Shown in pieces: positions 25,857 through 34,046 of a stretch of 44,312 bases of DNA. A program made the position numbers and the translations under genes. How positions within the stretch are numbered: position 1 is the first letter of the stretch; the number at the start of each line of letters is the position of its first letter. This stretch comes from Akkermansiaceae bacterium. Its GTDB lineage: Bacteria > Verrucomicrobiota > Verrucomicrobiia > Verrucomicrobiales > Akkermansiaceae. The DNA lies in contig CAIZNN010000012.1 in NCBI GenBank assembly GCA_903934285.1, forward strand, positions 1 to 44,312, given 5' to 3'. The notes below the pieces were generated by a model. The model made no database searches. It worked only from the letters and a program-made list of their open reading frames with translations, and was not told the origin of the DNA.

Positions 25857-27416
25857 ATGCATGCGACCGAGGCGATGGATGAATTGATGACGTGCCGCCT
25901 GGAGCAGGTGCGCAAGGCAGTGGAGCCGTGCACGCTGGTGATTTTCGGGGCCAGCGGCGACCTGACGGCGCGCAAGCTGATTCCGGCCCTCTATCATCTG
26001 GCCAAGGGCGGCCAGATGCCGGCGGAGTTCCGGATTGTCGGGTTTGCCCGGCGCGAGAAATCCGATGCCTCGTGGCGCGCCGAGTTGCGCGAGGCGTTGG
26101 ACGTGTTCTCCCACAGCCAGCCGGTGGACGAGGCGGTGTGGGCGGGGTTTGCCCAGCGCGTGCACTACTGCCAAGGCGACCTCGACGACGCGGCGGCCTA
26201 CGCGAAGCTGGCGGCGATGATCGCGGGGTTGCCTAACGAGGCGCTGCAAAAAAACCTGCTGTTTTATCTGGCGACCTCGCCGAGCCAATTCAGCGTGGTG
26301 GCGGCGCACTTGCACGAGGCGAAGTTGCTGCATCGCGACGCGTCGGGCAATTGGCAGCGCCTGGTGGTGGAGAAACCCTTCGGCCACGACCTCGCCTCGG
26401 CCCGCGAGCTCAACCACGAACTGACCCGCTACGCCCACGAACAACAGGTGTTCCGCATCGACCACTACCTCGGCAAGGAGACCGTGCAGAACATCCTCAC
26501 CTTCCGCTTCGCCAATTCAATCTTCGAGCGACTGTGGCACCGCGATGCGGTCGATCACATCCAGATCACCGTCAGTGAGCGCCTCGGCGTCGGCACGCGC
26601 GGCGGCTACTACGAGGAGGCCGGCGCGCTGCGCGACATGGTGCAGAACCATCTGATGCAAGTGCTGGCATTGGTCACCATGGAGCCGCCGGTGTCGCTGG
26701 ATGCCGAGCCGGTGCGCGATGAAAAAGTCAAGTTGCTCTCGGCGGTGCGGCGCTTGCAGCCGGGGCAGGTGGCCGGGCAGGTGGTGCGCGGGCAATATTG
26801 CGAGGGATTTGTTGGGGGCGAGGCGCAACGATCGTATCGGCAGGAGCCGAAAGTGCAGCCGCAGTCCAACGTGGAAACCTTTGTCGCGCTCAAGCTGTTC
26901 ATTGATAACTGGCGGTGGGCGGGCGTGCCAATCTACCTGCGCACCGGCAAGGCCCTGCCCGTCAGCGCCAGCGAGGTGCGGGTGCAATTCAAACCCACGC
27001 CGAATGTGTTATTTGCCGCGCAATGCGGGCCGCTGCTCGACGCCAACGCGCTGACGCTGCGGCTGCAACCCGACGAGGGGATTGCGCTGCGCTTCACCGG
27101 CAAGGTGCCCGGCGTGGGCTACGGTTTGCGGCCGGTGCGGATGCATTTCAGTTATGATAGCGAATTTGGCGCCTACACGCCGGAAGCCTACGAACGCCTG
27201 TTGCTCGATGCGATCGCCGGCGACGCGACCTTGTTCATCCGGCGCGATGAGGTCGAACAGGCGTGGCAGATCACCGATTCCATCCGCGCCGGCTGGGACG
27301 GCAGACCATTGGAAAAATGCGAGTTCTATCCGGCGGGAAATTGGGGGCCGCACCTGGCCGACCAGCTTCTAACCCAATCAGGCCGCGCCTGGCGCGAACC
27401 CTATCCGGTGCCATGA
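25857..27416 (+). CDS. zwf: Glucose-6-phosphate 1-dehydrogenase
   Basis: First enzyme of the oxidative pentose phosphate pathway: glucose 6-phosphate plus NADP+ to 6-phosphogluconolactone. With the ATG at 25857 the product has 519 residues, with the coenzyme loop GASGDLT (31-37), EKPFG (172-176), the catalytic RIDHYLGKE (200-208) and a normal C-terminus ending in GPHLADQLL. The frame is open to 25782, but the extra residues are unlike the family; ATG at 25887 is a further option. Its stop overlaps the pgl start by ATGA, so the two consecutive pathway steps are coupled. Confidence 0.95.
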   Translation: MHATEAMDELMTCRLEQVRKAVEPCTLVIFGASGDLTARKLIPALYHLAKGGQMPAEFRIVGFARREKSDASWRAELREALDVFSHSQPVDEAVWAGFAQRVHYCQGDLDDAAAYAKLAAMIAGLPNEALQKNLLFYLATSPSQFSVVAAHLHEAKLLHRDASGNWQRLVVEKPFGHDLASARELNHELTRYAHEQQVFRIDHYLGKETVQNILTFRFANSIFERLWHRDAVDHIQITVSERLGVGTRGGYYEEAGALRDMVQNHLMQVLALVTMEPPVSLDAEPVRDEKVKLLSAVRRLQPGQVAGQVVRGQYCEGFVGGEAQRSYRQEPKVQPQSNVETFVALKLFIDNWRWAGVPIYLRTGKALPVSASEVRVQFKPTPNVLFAAQCGPLLDANALTLRLQPDEGIALRFTGKVPGVGYGLRPVRMHFSYDSEFGAYTPEAYERLLLDAIAGDATLFIRRDEVEQAWQITDSIRAGWDGRPLEKCEFYPAGNWGPHLADQLLTQSGRAWREPYPVP

Positions 27417-28174
27417 ACCACGTCCATGTCGAATCCTTGCCAAGCGACGACGCGCTGGCGGCGGCGGCGGCCACCATGTGGTTAGATGCGGTTGCGGCGG
27501 CCACCGCGGCCGGCCGCGATTTCACGGTGGCGGTGTCCGGCGGCCGGGTGATGCGCAAGTTCTTTGCCGCCGCCGCCACCCTGGCGGCAGCGCGGCGGGT
27601 CAATTTCAGCCGCGTGCATTTCTTCTGGGCCGACGAGCGCTGCGTGCCTCCGGACGACGTGGCGAGCAATTTCCGGCTGGCGCAGGAGGAACTGCTGCAA
27701 CCCGCCGGCATCCCTGGCGCAAATATCCATCGCGTGCGCGGCGAGCTTGGCCCGGCGCAGGCGGCACAAGCGGCCGCCGCCGAGATGCGGCGGGTCTGCG
27801 GCGCGGCCGGCGAGGCAATGCCGGCGCTGGACCTCGTGTTGTTAGGCATGGGCGAGGACGGGCATGTGGCATCGCTCTTCCCGGGCAACGCGGATACCGC
27901 AGCGGACCTGGCTTCCGTGTTCCTGCCGGTCCGCGATGCACCCAAGCCGCCGCCCGCACGCGTTACCTTGGGCCACGGCCCGCTGGCCGCCGCGCGTGCC
28001 GTGTGGGTGCTGGCGTGCGGCCCGGGCAAACAGGCGGCGTTGCGCGAATCGCTGGCCGCCACCGGCACCACGCCGCTGGCGCGGGTCATCCAGCGGCGGG
28101 CGGCGACGACGATCTTCACCGACCTCGCGGGGGAAGCCAGCCCCGGTCTGGAGCCGCCGCCAGATCTTGTCTGA
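27413..28174 (+). CDS. pgl: 6-phosphogluconolactonase
   Basis: Hydrolyses 6-phosphogluconolactone, the product of the upstream zwf. The 253 residues include TVAVSGGRVMRKFF, VHFFWADERCVPPDD.ASNFRLA, the DLVLLGMGEDGHVASLFPG signature with the catalytic histidine, and RVTLGHGPLAAARAVWVLACGPGKQ. The ATG overlaps the zwf stop, which fixes the start. The alternative upstream frame is a zwf shadow. Confidence 0.94.
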   Translation: MNHVHVESLPSDDALAAAAATMWLDAVAAATAAGRDFTVAVSGGRVMRKFFAAAATLAAARRVNFSRVHFFWADERCVPPDDVASNFRLAQEELLQPAGIPGANIHRVRGELGPAQAAQAAAAEMRRVCGAAGEAMPALDLVLLGMGEDGHVASLFPGNADTAADLASVFLPVRDAPKPPPARVTLGHGPLAAARAVWVLACGPGKQAALRESLAATGTTPLARVIQRRAATTIFTDLAGEASPGLEPPPDLV

Positions 28175-28292
28175 AACCCCGGGATTGGCCGCCGGGTCGG
28201 TTAGATCAACCGCCGGTTCCGCAAGACACCCGCCATTTTCGCGTATCCCTCGCAAGAGTCGTGGCGGCGGCGCGTATACGAAAGCCCAACTG

Positions 28293-28496
28293 ATGAGAAC
28301 CTTCTTTGCCCGCAACATAGGACCGCGCGGCCGCGTCGTGCGCGGGTTTGCCGCGCTGGTGGTGCTGGGTGTGGCCTACCTGTCCCACACGGTGTGGCTC
28401 AGCGGGGTGCTCACGGGGGTGGGGATGTTCATGTTATTCGAGGCGCTGCGCGGCTGGTGCGTGCTGCGCGCCTGCAACATGAAAACCCCGTTGTGA
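28293..28496 (+). CDS. Small membrane protein, YgaP-like/DUF2892 type
   Basis: The 67-residue product has two membrane helices (about 18-33 and 37-52) and ends with RGWCVLRACNMKTPL, matching the C-terminal GWC.L...G..T signature of DUF2892 proteins. The function is unknown. The ATG at 28293 starts the family-like part; the longer frame is a pgl shadow. It is 118 bp after pgl and may be independently expressed. Confidence 0.72.
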   Translation: MRTFFARNIGPRGRVVRGFAALVVLGVAYLSHTVWLSGVLTGVGMFMLFEALRGWCVLRACNMKTPL

Positions 28497-28524
28497 GCAG
28501 GCGCACTCACAGGGCATGCCGGCA

Positions 28525-29100
28525 TCATGGGGGGAAATCCACCCGTTCGTAGAGTTCGGCGAGCGCGAGAGATGCGTCAATCTCGGGCAGCGCCAGCGTG
28601 CTTGCGAGGCCGGAATGATATTCGCAGGTGAAGCCGCCTTCGGATTTGCGCCGGTGAACCGTCACGGCGGGCGCATCCGGATCGACCAAAAGCAGGACTT
28701 TCAATGACGGGATAGTCAGGTAGGCGTCGCGTTTCTCACCCAGGTCGGTGCGGCGGGTCGAGTCGCTCAGGACCTCGATGATGACGACGGGTTGGTCCTG
28801 GAAGTGATCGGACGCTTGATTGGGATGGCAGACGACCATCGCATCGGGATAATAAAAGCGGATGTGGTCGGGCAACGCGATGCGGATTTTGGTGTCGCCA
28901 TTGAACGGCTGGCAGGGTTTGCCGCGGAGCTGGTTTCCGATTGAGAGAATGGCGCTGGTGGCAATGGCGTTGTGCCGGTTCGTGGCGCCGGCCATGGCAT
29001 GGACGGTGCCGCCGACATATTCGTGCTTGATCCCACTGCCTGCCTCGCCAGCAAGGTAGTCGGCAATGGTGACAACATGCGGCTGTCTCAACCCGGTCAT
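28525..29100 (-). CDS. Uma2-family (DUF820) PD-(D/E)XK nuclease-like protein
   Basis: The 191 residues match the Uma2 fold: GIKHEYVGGTVHAMAGATNRHN with the first acidic residue, FYYPDAMVVC, VVIIEVLSDSTRRTDLGEKRDAYLTIPSLKVLLLVD supplying the E and K of the nuclease core. The family is abundant in Cyanobacteria, Planctomycetota and Verrucomicrobiota, often as many scattered paralogs; its biological role is unknown. The ATG at 29100 begins the conserved part. The open frame continues to 29586 only as a tyrS shadow. It lies 94 bp downstream of tyrS on the same strand. Confidence 0.82.
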   Translation of the reverse strand: MTGLRQPHVVTIADYLAGEAGSGIKHEYVGGTVHAMAGATNRHNAIATSAILSIGNQLRGKPCQPFNGDTKIRIALPDHIRFYYPDAMVVCHPNQASDHFQDQPVVIIEVLSDSTRRTDLGEKRDAYLTIPSLKVLLLVDPDAPAVTVHRRKSEGGFTCEYHSGLASTLALPEIDASLALAELYERVDFPP

Positions 29101-29194
29101 GGGCGGACTGTAACAGGAGCCATGGGCATTGGCAAGGCGGATGCAATCACTTGCAGCCGCGGCTATGCCATGCGGGGCGGCGCGGGCAGCGGAC

Positions 29195-30376
29195 TCAAAG
29201 GAAACGCACGGCGTGTTTCTTGGACAGCTTGAGCACATCGCCGGCTTGCGGTGCGACCGGGGCGGCGGGGTCGGTGAGCTTGTCGCCGTTGAGTTGGACC
29301 GAGCCGGTGGTGATGAATTGTTTGCGCAGTTCGCTGTTGGATTTGGCGATGGCGAAGGCGGCCTGGAACGCGTGGGCACTAAGACTGAGCACGCTGAGGC
29401 CGGCCGGCAGGCCCGCCAGCGGGAGTTGCGGCAATTCGGCCGCCGCCAGATCCTTCTTGGAAAAGCGCGTGTCCCAATCGGCGCGCGCGGCCTGGCCGGC
29501 TTGCGCGCCGTGATAGCGGCCGGTGAGCTTTTCGGCGAGCGCCTTCTTCGCCTCCATCGGGTGGCCGGCGGGGTCGCGCGCCTCACCTAACAAAAGCAGG
29601 TAATAGCGGTCCATCAACTCGTCGGACACGCTCATGAGCTTGCCAAACATCTCCTGCGGCGGGTCGCTCACGCCGACATAGTTGCCATACGATTTGGACA
29701 TCTTGCGGACGCCGTCGAGCCCCTCTAACAACGGCAGCACCATCACCACCTGCTGCGGCTGGCCTTCCTCTTTCTGGAGGTCGCGGCCGACGAGGATGTT
29801 GAAGAGTTGGTCGGTGCCGCCGATTTCCACATCGGCGCGGATTTCCACCGAATCCCAGCCCTGCATGATCGGGTACTGGAGTTCGTGGAGGCGGATTTCC
29901 TGGCCGGCATCGAGCCGCGTGCGGAAATCCTCGCGCTGCAACATCTGCTGGAGAGTGACGCGGGCGTTGAGGCGGAGGATTTCCTCATAGGTCATCTTGC
30001 GGAACCAATCGCCATTGTACACCACCTCGGTTTGCGCCTTGTCGAGAATCTTGAACGCCTGCTCGGTGTAGGTCGCGGCATTGACCAGCACCTCGGCGCG
30101 GGTCAGCGGCGGCCGGGTGGCGCTGCGCCCCGACGGATCGCCCACCGTGGCGGTGAAATCGCCAATGAGCAACACCGCCTGATGCCCCAACAACTGGAAC
30201 TGGCGCAGCTTTTCCAGCGCCACGGTATGACCGAGATGGATGTCCGGAGCGGTGGGGTCCACCCCGAGCTTGATGCGCAACGGGCGGCCGAGCCGGAGTT
30301 TTTCTAGCAATTCATTGGCCGACAGCACTTTGGCGGTGCCGGCGGTGAGCTGGACGAGTTGGTGTTCGGGGGACAT
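29195..30376 (-). CDS. tyrS: Tyrosyl-tRNA synthetase
   Basis: Class I synthetase charging tRNA-Tyr. The 393 residues carry the HIGH-type motif HLGH (47-50) in PTAPDIHLGHTVALEKL, GDFTATVGDPSGRS, the tyrosine-pocket region IRADVEIGGTDQLFN and KMSKS (225-229). A C-terminal S4-like RNA-binding domain (about 330-393) reads SNSELRKQFITTGSVQLNG. The spacing fits the TyrRZ branch of the enzyme. The ATG at 30376 is clear although the frame runs on through the upstream repeat. The entire 134-nt leader is a 7-bp tandem repeat with no SD. Confidence 0.95.
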   Translation of the reverse strand: MSPEHQLVQLTAGTAKVLSANELLEKLRLGRPLRIKLGVDPTAPDIHLGHTVALEKLRQFQLLGHQAVLLIGDFTATVGDPSGRSATRPPLTRAEVLVNAATYTEQAFKILDKAQTEVVYNGDWFRKMTYEEILRLNARVTLQQMLQREDFRTRLDAGQEIRLHELQYPIMQGWDSVEIRADVEIGGTDQLFNILVGRDLQKEEGQPQQVVMVLPLLEGLDGVRKMSKSYGNYVGVSDPPQEMFGKLMSVSDELMDRYYLLLLGEARDPAGHPMEAKKALAEKLTGRYHGAQAGQAARADWDTRFSKKDLAAAELPQLPLAGLPAGLSVLSLSAHAFQAAFAIAKSNSELRKQFITTGSVQLNGDKLTDPAAPVAPQAGDVLKLSKKHAVRFL

Positions 30377-30380
30377 GGGG

Positions 30381-30506
30381 GAGGTCGGAGGTCGGAGGTC
30401 GGAGGTCGGAGGTCGGAGGTCGGAGGTCGGAGGTCGGAGGTCGGAGGTCGGAGGTCGGAGGTCGGAGGTCGGAGGTCGGAGGTCGGTGGTCGGAGGTCGG
30501 TGGTCG
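30381..30506. repeat. 7-bp tandem repeat (GAGGTCG x18) filling the tyrS leader
   Basis: Fifteen exact copies of GAGGTCG (30381-30485) are followed by GTGGTCG, GAGGTCG and GTGGTCG up to 30506. A partial nineteenth runs into the stop codon of the upstream hydrolase. The array ends four bases from the tyrS start codon. In the tyrS transcript it reads as repeated CGACCUC, so CCUCC occurs in nearly every unit. Since seven is not a multiple of three, all frames translate the same heptapeptide without stops. Confidence 0.95.
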
Positions 30507-30510
30507 GTGG

Positions 30511-32106
30511 TTACTCTCCTCGTTGGCTCTTGAGGTGCAGGAGGAGGATGCGCTTGAGTTCCTCGCTGGTGGCCGGGCAGTGGGGCACGCTGTGGTTGGA
30601 GTTGACGATTTTCTCGGAGGCGACGGGAGTGACATGGCTTGACCAATAGGGGACGACGCCGTCGCTGCTGTTAGGGGCATCGCCCTTGCCGCGGTCGCCG
30701 ATGATGGAGTGGAAGGTGAGGGCGGGGGGCAGCGGCAGTTGGCCCAGGGCGCGGGTGGACTTATCGGCGGGCGAGAGGGTGTTGATGGAGGTGGGCAGGT
30801 GCGGCTGTTGGGCGCTGCCATCGAGCACTTTGCCGAGGGTCAAAACGGTGGCATCGAGGAACTCGACGGAGAGTTGTTTGGGGAGGCGGATGAGCTTGGA
30901 GATGAGCACGGAGATGCGCAGGTTGGCGGCGGGGCTGCCGCGGTGCGGCACCGCCAGAAACACCACCCGCCGCGGCTCCCGCAGGGGTTGATAGAGCGTG
31001 GCCTCGCGGATGGCGCGGCGGTTTTTGTCGGGGATTTTGAGCTGCTCGACCGGTTGGTTGAAATAGGCGTCATAGAACGCCGAGCCGGGCGTGCTGACGC
31101 TGGAGCGGGCGATGAGGCCGCCCATCGAGTGGCCGATGACGACCATTTGATTGAGTTGGTGGTCGCCGCCCTTGGTGCGGGCGTAGGCGCAGGCCTCGCC
31201 CATCAGCTGGCGGAAGCGCATGCTGCTAAACAACCAGGGATTGCCGGTGGGGTAATTGTAGAGCCAGATTTGGTAATGCTGGCGGAACCACGGCTCCGGG
31301 GCGAGGTCGTTGATGGTGGTTTTGAATGCATCCGGGCTGGAAACCAAGCCGTGGATCAAGACGACCGGGATTTTGTTAGGATCATAGGGTTGCAGGAAAT
31401 ACAATCCGGTTTCCTCGCTGAAGCGCTCGGGCAGCAGGACGTTGAGGATTTTGAGTTCGTCGAGGTTGCACATCTGCCAGTAAAACGCGTTGGGTGCAGA
31501 CCAATCGGCGGCCAACGCATGGCGGCGCGCGCCGATGCGGGTGTCGTCGTGGAGCCACCGCTTGACGAAGCGCCACACCGGCGCGCCGGCGCCATCGAAA
31601 TCGAGGGTGGCAGTGACCGGATAGGGCAACCCAGTGGGCAGATAGAACGGCGGCCGCGGCGTGCCGACCGGGGTGGTTTTTTTCCAACCGACCAGCGGCA
31701 GGCCGAGGCCGGCAGTGGTGCGGCGGGTGCCGAGGCTGCGGGTGCCCACCTGCGCGGCCGGAAACAAGGCATCCAGCTTTTCCAAATCGAGGTGGCGGGC
31801 ATCGGGCCGGGCGATGCGCGTGCCGAGGGCGGCGGCGCGGGTATCCCAAGTGCCCGGGCCGCAGCGGAGTTGGTCGAAGAGTTTGGCGACCGCGGCGTTG
31901 TAGTTGGCTTGGGCGGCGGGCCAGTCGTGGCGGCGGGATGGCTTGGCCAGGACGCGCCACGCTTCACCGGCGTTGGTGGTGAGGGTGGCGGCGGGAGCCC
32001 GCGAACCCAGCGGCACATGAGTGCAACGCGGCACCTGGGGCGCGCCGCACTGGCACAGCAGGGCGGCGGCAATTAGTGGCAGCGCAATGGGCAAAGCGGA
32101 CTTCAT
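30511..32106 (-). CDS. Exported alpha/beta hydrolase (PGAP1/lipase-like)
   Basis: With the ATG at 32106 the 531-residue product begins with a hydrophobic signal (MKSALPIALPLIAAALLCQC), possibly a lipoprotein signal though the lipobox is not canonical. The hydrolase fold starts at IPVVLIHGLVSSPDAF (HG at 252-253). The nucleophile elbow is VVIGHSMGGLIAR (serine in GHSMG, 325-329). A catalytic aspartate is likely in SSDGVVPYWS (D482) and the histidine in NSNHSVPHCP (H505 or H509). About 240 residues before the core are unrecognised. The substrate is unknown; a lipid or ester at the envelope is plausible. It sits between ssb and tyrS, same strand. The longer start at 32166 would spoil the signal peptide. 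Confidence 0.82.
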   Translation of the reverse strand: MKSALPIALPLIAAALLCQCGAPQVPRCTHVPLGSRAPAATLTTNAGEAWRVLAKPSRRHDWPAAQANYNAAVAKLFDQLRCGPGTWDTRAAALGTRIARPDARHLDLEKLDALFPAAQVGTRSLGTRRTTAGLGLPLVGWKKTTPVGTPRPPFYLPTGLPYPVTATLDFDGAGAPVWRFVKRWLHDDTRIGARRHALAADWSAPNAFYWQMCNLDELKILNVLLPERFSEETGLYFLQPYDPNKIPVVLIHGLVSSPDAFKTTINDLAPEPWFRQHYQIWLYNYPTGNPWLFSSMRFRQLMGEACAYARTKGGDHQLNQMVVIGHSMGGLIARSSVSTPGSAFYDAYFNQPVEQLKIPDKNRRAIREATLYQPLREPRRVVFLAVPHRGSPAANLRISVLISKLIRLPKQLSVEFLDATVLTLGKVLDGSAQQPHLPTSINTLSPADKSTRALGQLPLPPALTFHSIIGDRGKGDAPNSSDGVVPYWSSHVTPVASEKIVNSNHSVPHCPATSEELKRILLLHLKSQRGE

Positions 32107-32168
32107 GGGCCGGGGCGGGCCGCAAGCATGCCTCACCCAGTGCATCTGCCAAGCGCGGAATGGCACGC

Positions 32169-32675
32169 TCAGAACGGGATGTCGTCCTCTTCAGTAAAGT
32201 CGTCGGCAGGCGCGGCGGATGCCCCTTGTTGGGGGGCGGCGGGCCGCTGCGGGGGCGGGCGGTGGCTTTGTTGCTGGCCGCCCTGTTGCTGCGATCCCTG
32301 TGACGCGCCGCCACCGCCGCCGCCACCGCCACCACCACCCTTGCCATCAGGCAAAAATTGGAGGGTTTCGCCGATGACCTTGAGTTTGCTGCGCTTCTTG
32401 CCGGTTTCCTTGTCGTCCCAAGTGTCCATTTGGAGGCGGCCTTCGATGTAGGCGAGGCGGCCTTTGCTCAAGTATTGCTGGGCCAACTCGGCTTGGCGGC
32501 CCCACAGGGTCACCTCGACGAAAATGGTTTCCTCTTGGCGCACGTTTTGCTCGTTGTTCCAGATCCGGTTGATCGCCAGGGTAATGTCGGCCACCGCAGT
32601 GCCCTTGGGGGTGTAGCGCAATTCGGGATCCCGGGTGAGATTGCCGATGAGCATGACTTTGTTTAGATTGGCCAT
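32169..32675 (-). CDS. ssb: Single-stranded DNA-binding protein
   Basis: The 168 residues comprise an OB fold (MANLNKVMLIGNLTRDPELRYTPKGTAVADITLAIN, TIFVEVTLWGRQAELAQQYLSKG, AYIEGRLQMDTW) of about 110 residues. A disordered linker with a run of eleven glycines plus Q/P-rich sequence follows, then the acidic tip DDFTEEDDIPF that recruits DNA-processing enzymes. It follows rpsF by 69 bp, the usual neighbourhood. rpsR and rplI, often next, are missing. Confidence 0.96.
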   Translation of the reverse strand: MANLNKVMLIGNLTRDPELRYTPKGTAVADITLAINRIWNNEQNVRQEETIFVEVTLWGRQAELAQQYLSKGRLAYIEGRLQMDTWDDKETGKKRSKLKVIGETLQFLPDGKGGGGGGGGGGGASQGSQQQGGQQQSHRPPPQRPAAPQQGASAAPADDFTEEDDIPF

Positions 32676-32744
32676 AACGGGAAAAGCTGGGGGTTAATTA
32701 GGAACGCCGCCGGTGCTCAGCGCCCGGCGGAGCGGCAAACGCGC

Positions 32745-33032
32745 TCACGCGACGCGTTGGAAATGCTGCAAGTGGACTTTGCCGTTGAGGCGCAAGCGGG
32801 CTTGGAGCTTGGACACAATCTCCGGGCTGCCGGTGAAGATGTAGTTGACGTAATGCCCGGCTTCCAGGTGGCGGGCGTTGTAGGCGAACTGACGGCGGCC
32901 AAGTTGGGCGACCTTGTCGATAGTGCCGCCTTCGGCTTCGATTTCCCTGGCGATGGAGCTGACGAGTTCATCGAGAGTTCCGTCCAGGGATTTGGTGTTA
33001 AGGACGATCAGGCCTTGGTATTTGCGACTCAT
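32745..33032 (-). CDS. rpsF: Ribosomal protein S6
   Basis: S6 binds the 30S platform with S18. The 95 residues (KYQGLIVLNTKSLDGTLDELVSSIAREIEAEGGTI, LGRRQFAYNARHLEAGHYVNYIFTG) fit the family. The ATG at 33032 lies inside the 3' end of pth (35-bp overlap), so the two are co-transcribed. Alternative upstream starts in the same frame are pth shadows. Confidence 0.93.
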   Translation of the reverse strand: MSRKYQGLIVLNTKSLDGTLDELVSSIAREIEAEGGTIDKVAQLGRRQFAYNARHLEAGHYVNYIFTGSPEIVSKLQARLRLNGKVHLQHFQRVA

Positions 33033-33618
33033 CGGGGGGAGGATTGGGTGGATTGCTGCGGGGGTGGAAGCGGTTCGCCGCGGCGGCGATACCTTGTGAA
33101 CGCGCAAGTTGCACCGCTTCCAGCGCCATGGCAAGCATGTTTTCCAAAAGCGGACGTTCTTCCGGGGTGAAGCGACCCAGGACATGGCCGACCATGGCCT
33201 CGGGCGGGCCGCCGCCGATGCCGAGTTTGAGGCGGGCGAAGCCATCGCTGCCGAGGTGTTGGAGGATGGATTTGATGCCGTTGTGGCCGCCGGCGGAGCC
33301 TTTTTCGCGAAACCGCAACGTCCCGAGCGGCAGTGCGGCATCGTCGTGGATGACCAGCAACTGCTCCGGAGTCCACTTGTAGTACGCCAAAATCTGCTGT
33401 ACCGCGCGGCCGCTGAGGTTCATGAAGGTTTGCGGCTTGAGCAAAATCGTCGCGCTGCCCGGCAGCTTGGCCACATGACTCTGCCACCGCGGCTGCGTCT
33501 GAAACACCGCCCCCGCCGCCGCCGCCAGACGGTCCAGCACCATGAAACCGACGTTGTGACGGGTGGCTTCATATTGCCGCCCCGGATTGCCAAGGCCGAC
33601 GATGAGTGAAAAGGACAT
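32998..33618 (-). CDS. pth: Peptidyl-tRNA hydrolase
   Basis: Recycles peptidyl-tRNA that drops off ribosomes. The 206 residues start MSFSLIVGLGNPGRQYEATRHNVGFMVLD with the catalytic histidine, then KPQTFMNLSGRAVQ, LLVIHDDAALPLGTLRFREKGSAGGHNGIKSI and LKLGIGGGP. The last ~25 residues are proline-rich, and their DNA doubles as the rpsF start. The gene L25/ctc that often precedes pth is absent; a repeat-bearing spacer lies upstream instead. Confidence 0.95.
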   Translation of the reverse strand: MSFSLIVGLGNPGRQYEATRHNVGFMVLDRLAAAAGAVFQTQPRWQSHVAKLPGSATILLKPQTFMNLSGRAVQQILAYYKWTPEQLLVIHDDAALPLGTLRFREKGSAGGHNGIKSILQHLGSDGFARLKLGIGGGPPEAMVGHVLGRFTPEERPLLENMLAMALEAVQLARSQGIAAAANRFHPRSNPPNPPPDESQIPRPDRP

Positions 33619-33709
33619 GCCCGCAGAAGGTAGCCATTGGATCCATTCTGGAAAGCCGGCTTTTCACCAGCCTGCCACTTTCTCGCCAGGCGGCATTCCC
33701 GGCCGGATG

Positions 33710-33838
33710 CCCAATACGGTTTACTTAGCACCCTTGGTGGTTTGAGTCGAGGCTCCGGGCAAGATGCCCGGGCCACCTGTGGCGCGGGCATCCTGCCCGC
33801 CGCCTCTTCCTGTCTCGTCTTAAGTAAACCGTATTGGG
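33710..33838. repeat. 129-bp element bounded by perfect 18-bp inverted repeats
   Basis: CCCAATACGGTTTACTTA (33710-33727) is repeated exactly as its reverse complement at 33821-33838. Between them are two hairpins, CCGGGCA-AGA-TGCCCGG (33755-33771) and GCGGGCA-TCC-TGCCCGC (33784-33800). No open frame of note lies inside. It resembles a miniature non-autonomous element. It lies in the gene-free stretch 33619-34046, between divergent pth and the ABC genes. Confidence 0.8.
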
Positions 33839-33985
33839 CCAGATGCCCAAACCTGCATCATTGTCGCATCCGGGGTTGTCAGAGGGCGCGCTTCATGATG
33901 TCATTTGTGCGCACCATGGCAGTCCCCGCAATCGCTCCGCTCCTTGGTCCCGCTTGGCTGGTCTTGCGCGACACCTTCACGGCAG

Positions 33986-34031
33986 AGTGTTCGGCAGGAT
34001 GCCGCACACTGCCGGCGCGACGCCGGCGCTC
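33986..34031. repeat. Hairpin pair, second half REP-like
   Basis: AGTGTTCGGCAGGATGCCGCACACT (about 33986-34010) can fold on itself. The adjoining GCCGGCGCGACGCCGGCGCTC (34011-34031) resembles the palindromes at 6498-6572. They end 15 bases before the ABC ATPase start. Confidence 0.5.
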
Positions 34032-34046
34032 CCCCGCTCACCTGCC

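Noticed and set aside
30381-30506. Possible CRISPR array
   Set aside because: Units are seven bases and contiguous, without spacers, and no cas genes are present. It is a simple tandem repeat.
30709-32076. 455-codon open frame antisense to the alpha/beta hydrolase
   Set aside because: The hydrolase has a signal peptide and full catalytic motifs. The antisense product is a G/A/E-rich shadow.
33834-34046. N-terminal extension of the ABC ATPase
   Set aside because: The added 71 codons cover hairpin repeats and do not look like protein. The ATG at 34047 lies just before the normal start of the domain.
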